Assembly: GCA_020740775.1 (NCBI GenBank) | Contig: JAHEWK010000008.1 | Location: 2,108,001 to 2,172,000 of the forward strand | From: Ilyonectria destructans | Lineage: Eukaryota; Ascomycota; Sordariomycetes; Hypocreales; Nectriaceae | Direction: 5' to 3' | DNA: 64,000 nucleotides | Part shown: positions 1-13,004 of the stretch, piece by piece | Layout: each line of letters opens with the position of its first letter | Numbering within the stretch: position 1 is the first letter of the stretch | Translations under genes and position numbers: made by a program | Notes under the pieces: model-generated | Told to the model about the DNA's origin: nothing | What the model saw: only the letters and a program-made list of their open reading frames with translations | Database searches by the model: none

Positions 1-118
1 GCCGTCAAACGCCCCATTATGATGTCTCCGACAAATAAAGAAACACTCCAGTCTAGCCATGCTTCATGTACACTCGCTCCTTGTAACTGAGGGCCGTCAC
101 CCTTCCACTTGCCTGCCC

Positions 119-2089
119 TCAGTGGTGAAGGGGCATCGTTTCAGGGGATAGGCTCGAAGGGTCGACAGTATCAAACTGAACTAGCTGGTCCATGTCAAGG
201 TCCGCTTGCTGGTGGTGGCCATAGCCAGGTGAGGCAGTATGCATAGGGAGGTTGATGGTGTGCTTGGAGTACATCTCGTTGAGGCTCGTGCCGTCCTCGG
301 AAACCGCGCAGGACCCGTCGTTGACAGGGTACATGTCGGCCGAGCCAGGTCGTCCCATCATCGACATAGGAGGAGACTGCTCAACAATGGACGGCTCCCC
401 GGGGCTGTTGAATGGCAGCGGTGAAACTGAGTTCGGGATGCCTGTGTCCGGGTTAACCATGGGCGACAGGTATCCATTGCCGTATGGCGTGTTGTAGCTT
501 GAAGGAGGCATCGCAGCGGCTTCAGGGGCGTGAGGGAAGAAGCCAGGGCTCTGTGGGAACTCTGCAGGAGATGCAGTCGTAGCAGACATGGGGTATTGTC
601 GCATATCCAGGCCAAAGCCAGCCTGGGTGTCGATGCGCAGGCTCGGGCCCATGCCGCCGGGAGGCTGAGGGATGGGCGCAAAAATGTTGGGGTTATGCTG
701 CGGGGGGCCCATCTCGCCAGGAGGTTGGATGTAGAATGAGGGCATTGGCTGGTTCTGGAACATGGCGAAGTCGACAGGTCCGGGGACGGATCGACTACGC
801 TGTCGCTTGTGTCCATGGGCAGGGCGCATAGCAGAGTGCATCTGGTTCATTCCCCACTGCTGCTCCTGGAACATACCCATTTGAGGCTGGAAGGTAGGCT
901 GGGAAGAAGGTCGGGCAGTAGGCGAGACGGGAGCCGAGACGGACAAAACATGAGGGTCGGCAAAGGCGTGATGGGTGTTGTGGCGGTTCATGAAGGACTC
1001 TAGCGAGACCAGCTTGGCAAGCTGGCCGCTGAGAACCTTGGGGTTGCCGCCTAGGTGGTGGACCAGACACTGCGTGGCCTGGAGATCTTCAGTGAAGTCG
1101 CCGCACTGGAAGAAACCATTGGTGGTGGGCGACGAGTCCATGAAGAAGTTCGGGGGTCGGTTCAGCTCGATGACAATGCCGCCGTGCTTATTAGGGTCGC
1201 CCTCGTTATTCTCAAGAAAGATGTTCTTGATGTGGGAAAATGGGTACTCGATTTTGTATCCAGCCTGCTCATTGTTGATGTAGTAGGTCATGGTGCACTT
1301 ATCGGGAGAGTAGAAGATGATGAGATCCATCGTGTTCTGTCCCACGCGAGTCCACTTTCCGATGCTCAGGGCCCGGCAAGTAAGATGGTGAATCACTAGC
1401 AACACGCGTTAGTCCTGTACTTTATGCACGCGTCGATGGCTTCGTCCATTGGGACTTGAAACTTACAAACTTTGCCCTGACCGCCCTGGTCGCCGCCAAG
1501 CATCATGCCTCCGTGGCCAAAGGGTACGAGTCCGGTACGGCCGAGGTAGCTTCCACCAAGGCCCTTGCCAGACTCCATGGCCTGCATGGCGAGGTAGGCT
1601 CGCATCGATTCGGGGATGGAGTCAATATCCTCACCCGTCTCCAGGCTCTTCTTCGCCAACAACTTAATCTTGGCGCGCCTGCGATACACTGTCAGTTTAC
1701 TGGCGCGTCACCCACTCAGTGGGAGTCATGGTTTCATACCTGTTCTGGAACCAGATCTGAACAGACCTCTCAGTCATGTTGATCTCCTCGGCTATCCTCT
1801 CGCGAACAGTGGCAGTCGGGGTTGGGTTCTTGTTGAACTCCAACTCCAGGGTCGTCAGCTGATCCTGGGTCGCACGCTGTCGCTTCTGGTTCTTCTGCTG
1901 CTGGGTGAGAGTGCTCTTGCGGGGAGGCCGCCTCGAAGCAGACTGTCCATTTGAGGTGCTGGCGGAAGGAGATGGGCTCTGCTTGATGGAAGGAGTTCCG
2001 CCGCATGTTGAGTTGGGAGTGGACGCTCCTTGGGGGGCAGCTGGGCCAGTTGTGACCATGGCCATGGACTGTTCAACCTCAGTGGCCAT
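119..2089 (-). CDS. Homeobox transcription factor (Pah1/Phx1/Htf1-like)
   Basis: Three exons, 2089-1740, 1678-1467 and 1395-119, with introns of 61 and 71 bp, give 612 residues. A homeodomain spans about residues 65-124 and ends in the helix-3 motif WFQNRRAKIK; the first intron splits the codon after WFQN. A second conserved block follows (begins [19 protein letters not shown], then [12 protein letters not shown], ending near [11 protein letters not shown]). The last 300 residues are low-complexity, rich in Pro, Met, Ser and Gln. From family knowledge, fungal homeodomain proteins with such a second block include S. pombe Phx1 and Podospora Pah1, which act in stationary-phase survival and male-gamete or conidium formation. 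A nuclear developmental regulator is therefore inferred. The start at 2089 is a true ATG and the stop is at 119. The upstream gap is unusually long (6.7 kb), as is common for developmental regulators. The exact orthology is not certain. Confidence 0.9.
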
Positions 2090-5000
2090 TGCTGCAAATA
2101 TGCTCGCTTGCTGCTATCCGCTTTTGGTGGTGAAAATGTAAATCAAGTCGATTACTGTGTACGTCGTGGGGTGGGCGCGGCCGGTTGTTGTCGGCGTCGT
2201 TGTGTTGCGGCGAAAAGGCGCGTTTGGGGGTTCGAGTATCGATTATCGGGGGGTTCGAACAAGAGAGGGCCACGAGAGGTGCAGTGATTGACAAAAGTGG
2301 AATAAGTAACTGGAGTAGGGAATGTAGAGAATGATGAGACCCCGTAAGTAGGTAAGTAATGAGTGTCGTCCTGATCCGTAGACAGGTGGATGAGGAAAGG
2401 GTAGCGAGTTGTGCGCGGCGAGTGCCGGTGGTCTCGGACGTGTAGAAGGTGTAGATGCGCTTGAGGCAGCGTCAAAGCCGAAGGAAAGGAATGGACCCGG
2501 AAAGAGTGACGGGCGCCGAGATGGCAGTTTGAAGATGAAGTATCAAGAGAGCGACTTAAAGGAAAGAAAAAAAGAAGAGTGAGCGGGGGGAAAGAAGGGG
2601 AAGAAGCGGTCACAAGGAGGGACTGGCGATGCAAGATGGAGAAGAGAAACAGAGAGAGGGGGCGGCGGCGTCAAAGGGGAAAGGGAAAAGGGAAGGGGCC
2701 CTAAGAATGGGCGGTGGGCAGCGAGTGGGCAGCGAGTGGACAGCGGGCAGACCAGACTGCAGAGCGTGAGCAGCGTGGGGAGTCGCTGCAACGCCGCCCG
2801 AGTGGGCGTGTGTGGGTGTGAGCAAAAAAAGAAAGAAAAAAAGAGAAAGCGAGGAACCTCCACTCAGGTACCTTAGCCTCGCCCGCCAGGCTGTCTGGCT
2901 CAGAGACGGGCGCTGCGGGTACTGGATGCCGACCTGCAGGTACCTTGCCGGCTAGTACCAGCGAGACAGACCACCTCACCCGCGGGACCATCCACGCCTC
3001 CACTCCCTCCCACCTCTTGCGGGGGCCCAGCGCCGCACGACAGCGCACCCTACGGCAGTGCAGCGTCGCGGTGCAGTGAGTCCGCCCTGAACCCCAGTGT
3101 GCAGCTCGGGGGCGGTAAGGCCTTTGTCGCCCCCCTGGCCCCGCTGCCGGCTGTTCGCCGTTGGGGGTCTTGGGCCACAAGTCGGCGCCCACGTACGCCC
3201 GGCGTAAAGCAGCTAGCAAGCTGATCACTAGCACTTGACTGGACTGGAGCGGACCTGGGCCTGGGCAAGCAAGCAGCCATCCAGAACCACCCCCGACTTC
3301 GAAAACCACCCGGTCCTCACGACATAGTACGCCCATACACACAAGTCAGTAGATCCAATCGCCCCAGGAAGGGGGTCAGCCAGCCTCACGCTACCTTGCC
3401 AGCGTCGGGTACTTCCTTCGAGGTAGACGCCTTCACGCCCGTTCGTTGGCTACCCGCAAGTCTGCCCGGTGGGTGCGAACGGCGCGGATGGGCGGCTCCA
3501 GACGTCCAGTCCGGATTCAGAATCCAAGACCACACAAGACCTCACAAGACTGCTGGGGCCCTGTCCCTTTTCTCCTATCCTCCCCTATCCCCTCTTCCAT
3601 CCGCCCAGCTGCATTGCCCACACCCGTGGCATCCCCCAGGAGCGTACATAGTAGACCCCCCGGAGCCTTTGGCCCCGTAGACCCGTAGCCGGCGCCGGCA
3701 CACGGGCCAGTCAGAGACCATTGGCGGACCACTGTGCGCTGAACGAGCCACTGGCAGAAGACCAGTGAGCGGCCCCCACCACCCACACCAACTGCCTCTG
3801 GTAGGTGTCGTGCTCTCTGCGTTCCTTGCCTGTATTCAGACCCTCAACCCATCCATCCTTCCATCCCACATCCCATCATCTAGCTTCCATCCACCCAGCT
3901 CCCGATCCACCACTGCCGCGCCCCAGAAGGCCCTCCTAAACGCCCTAGGCTTATTCCAGACATACCTTGACTCCGGGCCTCAGAAGGAGTGGTTCGCTCC
4001 CAGCTTGGGCGGTTAAAGCCCGCAAACGTTGACGGACTGATGTCCGTCACCACCAGCAGGGAGTTCAGACGTCGCGTCGTGCGAATGACCACCTAGCATC
4101 CCGGAATAGCACAAACACGCCAGCCCGTGCCCTTGCTCTAGGCCCCAACAGCCTTTGCGCTGTGTCCTGTATCCTGCTTCCGCCTAGTGCCCAGTGTCTC
4201 GTGTCAATTGTCAAGCGGTGTTGCTGTCTCTGCGGATGCGCACCTTCACCTGAATCCCAAGACTGCAAAGGAAACACAGACAATACGTACAACACCACAG
4301 ACATGCTCTGAGGCTTTCTCGCACACTAAAACGTCTGGGTCAGTGTTCCACAAATCCCCCCCCCCCCCCATTGTGGACCTATTTTCCTCCCCGTGCATCA
4401 GTTGCCAGGGACTAGCCGGTACGAGGGCCACCTTGTGCCACCCGAGAAGACACAAGGGGGCGCGGAGAAAAGGTACAGGACAAACATCCACAGCCTGAAC
4501 CTCTCCCAAACTCCAAAACTCCCAGACGTCGGACCAGGATGTTTGTCATGCAAGACTTTCCTGTCTCGGCAGGGGGGCACCTTGTTGATTCCCAAGGCTC
4601 AAGCTCACGGCGAGAAGTGTCGGAACAGGGGTCTTTTCAAACCTGCGCTACTGCAAGGTACGCGCGATAGCTGCGAAGTACAGTGCGGCCAAGTCCCACG
4701 CTGCACCAGTCCCGCAGCCCCCAAACCGGCGCGCCTCCAGGGAACTACCCCCTATTGGCCTGCTGTAGACCCCCCGGGCCCCGCGGGCGTACCGTGTCGC
4801 GACCGGTGCTCTCACTGTATGAGGCAGCCTATCCCGATCAAGAAGCCGTGCTCTTTTTCCTGGCCACGCCACGCACGTACCCACGTATTCGCGACACATC
4901 AGGTTCGTCTTCCCTATCCAGCCTCAGTTGTCTTGGGGCATCCATCGGATCGGATCTTACCTCGTCCTGTATTCTCGACTTGCATGCCTTCGCCGAGACA

Positions 5001-8000
5001 GGCCAGCGCCGTCCATGGATAGTCCGCCAAACGAGCCGCCGGCCAGAGACTTGTGGCGCCGCTTCTCTACTTCATGATTTGTGCTAGAGTCGGAAGATGG
5101 TCGACCAGGGGAGCGAGCCACAACCATCAGACAATTGTGGGTGGCGCGAGGTAACACTTCCCCAACACCTCGGTCACATACGAATACTCTGTATCATGTA
5201 CCATGCCATCCGGCCGCTCGAGCCGCGAGCCTTACAGAGGGTGGGCGAGGATGGCTGTGACGGTGGCAAAAACTGGACTGTAGGAGTCTAGGGTGTGCAA
5301 GGGCTGTCGCTGATCAAGCCGCCAAACACAGCAGCAGAAAGGAATCGGCTCGACCACATTTTTTCCGCGGATGCAAGAGGGCCGTCTCCCCAGGTTTGTT
5401 TCTGCCTCACCTCTTTGGGTTCTCACCCCGCCATGCCGCCGAGAACTTTCCCCCCAAGACAATGAGTGATAGAAAGGCCGAACCGAGGAGGGCGAGACGG
5501 CGCCGTTCATCCCGACACTTCACAGAAACGGCAGCATTGACCAGGTTAATGTTACGGTACTCTGTTCTTGGTGATGGCCGTGCCTGCTCCGTCAGGAAAT
5601 ACGGGGACCCCATGCAGTGGCTGACACGGGTAGCATCATTCAAGGGAAAATCCCACACGGTTTTGACAAGGGCGAGACACGCGGGCGTTGATTATTCCTA
5701 CATCGGCTCCATCGCCTACCACCCGTACGGCGCAGTACTTCACAGTACTTCGGTACGTTCTGCTCACTGTCGACGTTAACCAAAGTCCTCTGCCGTCGTC
5801 CTAGTTCAATTCAGCATGGCGGTTCCATGCCAACTATAAGGATGGGGAAGGAGTAGCTCCGCGAAAGTCATCCGAAGAATCTGTGGTCCTGAGGGGCTTG
5901 ACAGGGTGCCACCTGTCGAGTATGAAAGACCGGCTGTTACGCTTACGAAAAGGGTGTCCGTCGCGTCCCAGGCGATGCCGGCGGGTGACGCCCGACGGTT
6001 CGATGGGCCCGGCGATGGAAAAGGGGTGCCAAGACCTCGAGACGGCCAGTGACCAACGGCCAGGGCTTCCAACGTTCATTGAATCATGTCCTCCACCAGC
6101 TCTCGCAGCTCAGCTCCCGCATCACTCGCACGGGAACATGCTCTCTCGCCCGAGTCTCGATGGATCGGGCCCGCCAAATCCCAACGACGCTGCCATTGGA
6201 ATCACACCATGTCTTGTTGGCGATTCCTCCAACTGACCTGGGCGCCCAACAACCGCTGTGCGAGGTGTGCTCCAGGACCCTGCTCCTGCAGTAGCCTGCC
6301 GCCTCATTGTCATGCAGTGGGTCAGCCCGGGGCCTGGGCGGGCGTACAGTGCATTCTGAACTTCACGCGTCATTCCGTCACTGTGCCTCAGGCGCCTTCC
6401 CATGACCCAGCTTTGATCGACAAGTCTGCTTCGACATGGAGCAAAACATCGACCAAGGGTTTTCCGGCGCGCCCAAGCGTTAGTGCCGGAAGCCCTTCAG
6501 GACTTGGCAGTCTGCCGTCGACTCGCATCACGATTGACTCCATCCTAGACGCGATATGGATCCCTATGCGCTTGGCTTTCCAAAATATCTGGAGGTCATG
6601 CACCGGCACCCTCCAACCCGAGTACAGCCATGACGCATGATGGACCATGGCCTGCCGTTGCAGGCTAGTCTAAGTTTTTGGCAGAACGAGGAGTGGGCCC
6701 TTTGGAGAACAGTTAGGTGAAGCCACTCCATCATGACAAGTTTCCTGGGTTTACCTTGCTACTTACTATACGCGTAGGAGTCCCGCGTCAGCCACCAACG
6801 ATCTCGAATACTTCTTGCGCTGGCACCACTCGGACTGTCAGACGCGTTCTCGCCCTTCATCGACTGGCCAAAGTTCAGATGGATCCGTCCTGCCGAGAAA
6901 AAATTAACGCCCCATTGGCTGTTGGCTTCAACACAGTGTGGTAGCCAGGTGAATCCTCCCGCCATTGAACGCCTGAACACCGTTACCCCTGACCTAGACC
7001 CCGGTCCCTTACACCTGGTACCTTGCAGGATCAGCAACTTGGGCAGCCAACCAACGCTTAGCCGTGTCTCCGCCTGGTGAGCACATGCCATTGGACCTGG
7101 GATGTGTGACGGTTTTACCTCGCCCGAAGCAGGTTAGGTAACGATCGCCCCGTCCGATATCAGGTCGCGATTTCTCCTCCATCCGCCTCTTCAAGCATAA
7201 ACTTGGCGCAATTGTGCACGCCGCCCCGAGGCTAGGCTACCACGGGACCTAGGAACTGTGTGGTGGTACTATGGAGTTTGGCCTCCTTGACTCAGCTTTC
7301 GCCTTGCATGGGTGGATGCCGGAGGGTGACACGGAATGGGTCGGGGGCGTGAGGCTCCCCCCTTTTCTCAAGCATCCCGGGCCGGAATTCGATGATGCGG
7401 CTGGAGTCGACAGCATTCGCTGCCTGAAGACGCCGAGATGCGCTTTACATGGTACAGGCGATCTAGATAACAATGGAAACTCTTCTACAGCTCCTGACCA
7501 ACGACTCGCCCTCTCGACCTTGACCCGGGGTTCCCAAACAGACATGGTGGTGGCTTAGGACAAAGGGACAAAAACAATTCGGTCTGAGAGAACGGCGACC
7601 AGAACCCATCGTGCAGATCGAGTTTAGCGAAGCCAGTCCCGTCGCCTAACACACCTGCGGGCCACTGTGGTCATCCGGTGCTCCGCACAACGACATCCGA
7701 CTTGCATGACTGGTTGACGACCCGTCCAATAGCGGTAAACCTCAAGCGGGCGAGCATCCACCACGGGGCCGCAGCGCGTCGAGCGCGTCTCTCAACCACT
7801 CGAAGCTTGACAACTGCTGCAGAATACGACATGCATCGCTCAGGAGTTCTGCACCTTTCGTTCGGCCGCCAACCTCTAAAGTCCAAGGAATCCTCGTGGT
7901 CGGGTCCCTTCAGCCCGCCATCGTTCGCAATGACAACTACACTGGCCAGACCACTCAACCCTGAAGGTCTGGAAGCGTCGCTGGCACGCCCAACTCGGCG

Positions 8001-8814
8001 GATACTTCCACATGGCACGGCTGATCGTGACTAGTGGAGTTGGCGACATCATTGCCCCAAGCGTCCACAGGTGCTCCCAGCTTTTAGACGCAAACCAGGC
8101 ACGTTCCCAGGCGGGCGCGCTGAAACGTGAGTCGCTCACTTGCTTGGTTCCATGCACGGACAGGCCATCGAGGGTGCACGAGCGACAAGAGAGCTAGCTT
8201 GAGTCGCCCTTGTGGGAACACAGGCATCCTGGGATTGGAAGGTCGCCCTCTCTTGCTCCCAAATCTGGTCAAAGGCGGACCGTGGCTTGCTTCTTGGGCT
8301 GCTCCATTCCTACCTTGGATGGTATCTCGACCGGGTCGAACCCACACCCGATCCTCACCCGCAAACCCTAGCTCCGGCCAGAGAAGAGCCGACCAACGTG
8401 CGAGACTATGTCGCGGCCGTCGCGATTCGTTTAACCTTCGCCCCTTGCGTGAGGGTGAGTCGGTGGCACGCGGCCTTGGAAGCCCGATCGACACTAGCCC
8501 TGGTCCCGGTACTGTTGCTCACTAACACCAAGCCTGCCAGTAGCACAGATGTCAAGCGACCCAGTCTCTTATATGTGTCTTTCTCGCTTTACAGGTGAAC
8601 ATTTCAACAATGCGTTATGGTAAGTGGCAAGTCCAACTCAAGCCATTACGTCCAAGTGGTAGAATTTGCCGTGATTCCGACGCAACCATCCACGCTCTCG
8701 TCTCACGGAACGAAGAGAGCCGGCCAAGCGATGAATGCGAAAACAGGGCAAAGCAAATATGTTGAGTCCTTTCTGTCAAAAGTACATATCCTGACACCAA
8801 ATTCAAGGCTGCAT
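2090..8814. other. 6.7-kb gene-free interval upstream of the homeobox gene
   Basis: I find no open frame here with a recognisable domain, credible codon use or a family-like splice pattern. The many 60-200 codon frames overlap on both strands and look random. The first 800 bases next to the homeobox gene are strongly purine/pyrimidine biased (GA-rich on the plus strand near 2560-2700), as expected of a long promoter or 5' leader. A run of 14 C lies at 4356-4369. A non-coding transcript or upstream exons of the homeobox gene could lie here but cannot be shown. Confidence 0.6.
2714..2750. repeat. Short imperfect tandem repeat, GTGGGCAGCGA type
   Basis: Two tandem copies of an 11-bp unit GTGGGCAGCGA are followed by degenerate copies (GTGGACAGCGG). 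The tract lies about 650 bp upstream of the homeobox start. The core GTGGGCAG also makes up the minisatellite at 41371-41412. Confidence 0.6.
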
Positions 8815-10649
8815 TCAACTATCCTCCATGGACGGTCCCTTGTAGTTTTTCGATGCGTAACCAAACCAATTAATTGACCCAAATATGGACATGACACCGA
8901 TGACGGCACATGCGTAGTCTGCGTTACTTGTGTTAGTAGGAAGGACGAGATGAAGAGGAACACAGACTCACTCATGTTTCCGGCGGTAACAGGCAGCACC
9001 GTCGGGAGACAATAGAAGATTAGGGTCACGACAGCAAACACAATGGTAAGGCAGTTGGCGACCCATCCAAACGGTCCCAGCCTGAATGGCCTATTCTTTG
9101 GCAGGAATCGAACTGATCTCTTCCTCCATAGTAGGAGCGCGGCAGGGAAGGCAAAGCTGGTTTGCAGCAAGATCAAACCAGTTGAAACCATGGCATTGAA
9201 GGCGGAAGTCGAGCCCAGGTAGACACAGCCGATAATAGCAACCACGACGCCGTTTGCCAAAAGAGCAAACATTGGGACTCCGTAGGTTTCACTCACGGTT
9301 GACAATTTGGGAGAAAAGAAGAGGGCATTGTCTCGGGCAAAGGAGTAGGTCAAGCGAGAGGCCGTCTGGTGACATCCGATGATGGCGAAGCAGCCGCAGA
9401 TGGTAAGGATAGCGGTAAAGGCCACGGCTGCTCCCTTGGACCTGGTTGCCTGGTACCAGATTTCGAGAATCGGGATGCTGGGTTGTCTGTTAGCTGTGAT
9501 AGCGGGACAATAGGAAGTAAAATATCGTACGGGGCAGCCATGACGGCATCGAAATCGGTTGTGCAGTAGGTCATAGCAATGGCGAAAGAGAAGCCAGTGA
9601 TGAATCCTACGACGATCGTCGACATGAGAGCCTTTGGCACCGTTCTCGCGGCATCAGTGCATTCCTCTGCGAGGTGAACGGCACCGTCAAGACCAGAGTA
9701 GATGAAGTTGGGATTGGACAACCCAATGAGGAAGACAACTCCGTCTGCCGACCAGCCTGAAGGGTTGACAAAGTTCCCCCACACAAAAGCATCGGACTGT
9801 TTAGACTGGCTTCGAGCGAGACAGGTAATGAGGATAGCGAGGAAGCTGACAAGAGAGATGACAACTGTGACGGGTCAGTGGGCCGTTTGCAAGGCGAATA
9901 CGAATACTTACATCCAACGTCGTGGATCCATAGCGTTCTCTTTATGAGGAACATGTTGTACAGGACGAATATGACGTTCATGAGTTGGAAGATCAGAAAG
10001 ACATGCCATGCTTCTATGGTGTAAGTGGGATGCATAAAGGTAGCCAATCCGGTAATCAACTGGGCCGTGGTGATGACGAAACCAGCAGCTGTAGCGATCC
10101 ATCCGAGCAGGTTGATAGCACCGCAACAATAACTCTTTTCAACGTTAGAATTAATTCCCAAGGCTACGATCGAACAGAGGGCGTCTTACCAGCCCACGAC
10201 TCCATTTCTTGGGCGCGAGGATGCTGGTCCAGTGGTATTGTCCGCCGGCTGTAGGGTAGACACTCGCAATTTCAGCCAGGGTGGCGGCCGCGCTACCGTT
10301 GAGCACGACGATGAGGAGCAGGCCGTACAGCAGCGTCACGGACCCTCCCGAGGCGATGGAGAGACTCATGGTGGCGCCAATGGCGGCCCAGCTGTTGCAA
10401 ATGTTCCATCCTAGGGCGATGATGCTGATGAGGCTGAGGTCGCGCTTCGTCTGCGAGTTGATGCCAAGGCGCGACAGCTCGAGGCCATCCTCGATTTTTC
10501 CCGACCTGATGGAGCCGTCTGGGGTAAGAGCAAGGGTCAGCTCTTGTGCGCGATCGGGTAGGGCATGGAGTTGAGTGGGACGAACTGCTTTCCAGCTGGG
10601 GGCTGTCGACTTCGGCCGACTTCATCTCGGAGGAGAAATCATTCTTCAT
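8815..10649 (-). CDS. APC-family permease (GABA/choline/amine type)
   Basis: Six exons (10649-10586, 10518-10190, 10134-9912, 9864-9531, 9477-8972, 8918-8815) with introns of 47-67 bp give 519 residues, the usual size of fungal 12-helix amine permeases. After a short acidic N-tail come LISIIALGWNICNSWAAIG and YPTAGGQYHW, then FIYSGLDGAVHLAEE, EIWYQATRSKGAAV, and a last segment ending YKGP. These are the conserved blocks of the Bat1/Gaba1/Hnm1 branch of the amino acid-polyamine-organocation family. It should import GABA, choline or a related amine across the plasma membrane; the substrate cannot be read from sequence. The first intron uses a GTTCGT donor, which is the only choice I found that keeps frame. 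It is transcribed away from the amine oxidase gene across a 715-bp shared promoter, which suggests uptake of that enzyme's substrate. Confidence 0.9.
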
Positions 10650-11364
10650 GATGCTGTTGTGAGAGTCTTGGACTGGTGGGCTTGGAACAAGGTACGGTTC
10701 ACAACCGAGAAGCGTTCTAAGCCATGATTCTTATATATATCTATCCCGCTGGAATTAATCTTAACTACACAAAAATGCCCTATCGGCCGAAGATCTCGCG
10801 CAAGGGCGCACGCTGAGAATGGAAACGGAAACGAGAAAAAGAGACACTATATCGACATCGCGAGGGGCTCTGGGGAACGGCATCCCCGTGCGGGGGAGGC
10901 GAAGTTCATATACGTGGCGCTGATAAGCGCGGCAGCTCCAGACGGATAATATCCTGGTTGGCTGCCGCGTGGGCGGGCGATCGTGGGTTTCCCGATGTGG
11001 TAATTAAAGTGAGAAAAGCAAGATAAGGCCGCGTGCGATCGCTGCGATAAGAGATGCGCCATGCAGCAATCGATCTGGGCTTTGCCTTACCGGGGCAGTA
11101 TGCTACAAGATATGGAATCGAGGGGGGCGAGCGAGCGTTCCGAGAGCGTTCCGAAAGCGGAAACTAGAGTGAGATTTCTGGTGATGCCGAGTTGCGTTGG
11201 TTGAACCGAGTTGTGACTTGGAGAAACAGAGAGTCATGCCGAGGGTGGCGGAGGCTTATAAGAGGCAGGCGAGTTGCCTGGAACTTTGACGTAAATCAGA
11301 CCACTTCAAATTCCCCCATCTATTCTCTCTCAGACTGTAGCCCCAGTTGTCCGCGTCTTGAACA
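10650..11364. promoter_or_regulatory. Divergent promoter, permease and amine oxidase
   Basis: This interval separates two outward-reading start codons. It holds an inverted repeat CGGTT-CAC-AACCG at 10695-10707, 46 bp before the permease ATG. It also holds a group at 11138-11162 made of TTCCG, a second TTCCG and CGGAA, where 11149-11162 forms the inverted repeat TTCCG-AAAG-CGGAA. Paired CGG/CCG triplets are the usual binding pattern of Zn2Cys6 dimers, and such a regulator is encoded two genes away. A pathway-specific site is inferred, not shown. Confidence 0.5.
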
Positions 11365-13004
11365 ATGGTATTCGAAGAGCACTTCACCCGCGAGGGCCAC
11401 CAGTGGACGCCTCAAGCCGGCCTCCAGAGCGGCATCCCGTCCATCGGCGTCATCAAGCCATCCGCAAACCGCCCGTCGAACAAGGTCCACGAGGTCCTGG
11501 TCATCGGCGCCGGCTACACGGGGTTGACGGCCCTGCGCGACCTGACGGTTGCAGGCCATGATGTCATCCTGGTCGAGGGCCGCGACCGGATTGGCGGCCG
11601 CACCTGGTCGTCCAACATCGACGGCTACGCTTACGAGATGGGCGGCACTTGGGTCCATTGGAATCAGCCGTTTGTCTGGCGTGAACTGGCCCGCTATGGC
11701 ATGAGCAAAGACCTCGAGATCTCCCCCGTGACGGGCCGCGGGCTGGATCGGGCGACGTTTGTGAGACCCGGCGGCACCATTCACATGAGCAGGGAAGAAG
11801 AGGTTAGTATTGTCCGAGGGGGTCACGGCGTTTACCCGCGGTGGCCTCACTTACACCGATAACGAAACAACCTAGTGACTGACATGCCACTCGACAGTTC
11901 ACCGTCCTCAACACGGCAGTGCGCAAGTTTGTCAACGTAGATGGCAAACACGGCCGCGGCCTCATCCCCTTCCCGCACAACCCGCACTTCAACGCGGAGG
12001 TGGTGCACTACGACAGCATGTCCTTTGCGGACCGGTTCGCGCAGATCGAGGACGGCATGACGCCGCTGGAGCTGCAGCTGCTCAAGACGTTCCTGTCCGT
12101 CACGTCGGGCGGCACCATGGAGAACTCGGGCTTCTTCGAGTTCCTGCGCTGGTGGTCGCTCAACAACTACGACCTGCAGGAGCTCGCCGAGCTGTGCCTC
12201 ACCTTCAAGCTGCGCGACGGCCAGTCCGCCCTGGCCCGCCGCATCTTTGACGATGCCGTGGCGACGGGCAATTTGACCTACCGCTTCGACGCCCCCGTGG
12301 CCTCGGTGACGGACGCCGGCTCCCACGTCGAGGTCAAGACCCGTGGCGGAGAGACGTTCAAGGCGAAGCGAGTCATCACCACGGTGCCTCTCAACGTCCT
12401 CAACAACATCGTGTGGTCGCCGCCACTGCTCCCCGGTAAGAGCGAGGCCTCGGCCAAGGGCCACGTCAACCACTGCACCAAGGTGCACGCCGAAGTGGCC
12501 AACCCAGCGCTGCGGTCCTTCACGGGCTACCAGTGGGAGGGCCCTCTCAGCTGGACCTTTGGCGACGGCACGACGCCGGCCGGAAATACGCATCTCGTGG
12601 CCTTTGGGCCGTCGTACCCGGGCATCCAGCTGAAGCCGGCGTCGGACTCAGCGCAGGGCGCGCTGGCGGCGTACAAGGCGTTCGCGCCGTCCGAGTTCAC
12701 CGACATCCGGCGGCTGGTCTTCCACGACTGGAACGAGGACGAGTTCGCCATGGGCACGTGGGAGTTCCTGGCGCCCAAGATGTCGACGACGTACCTGGAC
12801 GTGCTGCGCAAGCGCCAGGGCAACGTGCTCTTCGCGAGTGCCGACTGGGCCATGGGCTGGCGCGGCTTCATCGACGGCGGCATCGAGGACGGCGCCAACG
12901 CGGCCATGGAGCTGGCGCTCGAGTTCCGGGCTGCAAAGGACGCCGAGAAGAAGATTGGCCAGAGGGATCTGAACGGCGGAAAGCGGATTTCGCATAAATT
13001 GTAG
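11365..13004 (+). CDS. Flavin-containing amine oxidase (MAO-N-like)
   Basis: Two exons, 11365-11802 and 11898-13004 (95-bp intron, donor GTTAGT), encode 514 residues. Near residues 44-75 is the FAD-binding fold VLVIGAGYTGLTALRDL followed by the VEGRDRIGGRTW signature. The region YEMGGTWVHWNQPFVW is typical of monoamine oxidases. Near the C-terminus WAMGWRGFIDGGIEDGANAA is the second FAD contact. The enzyme should oxidise a primary or secondary amine to aldehyde (or imine), ammonia and hydrogen peroxide. No transmembrane tail is visible. The last three residues are HKL, a possible weak peroxisomal PTS1-like signal. It is divergent from the permease and followed by a Zn2Cys6 regulator on the same strand. 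The substrate is unknown. Confidence 0.92.

Noticed and set aside
4393..5022. 209-residue frame in the first gene desert
   Set aside because: It is Pro/Arg/Cys-rich without domain or splice support, and other frames overlap it on both strands.
6086..6640. 184-residue frame
   Set aside because: It has random-looking composition and no family pattern.
11847..12593. 248-residue frame opposite the amine oxidase
   Set aside because: It is a low-complexity Arg/Val/Gly mirror of a GC-rich coding exon.
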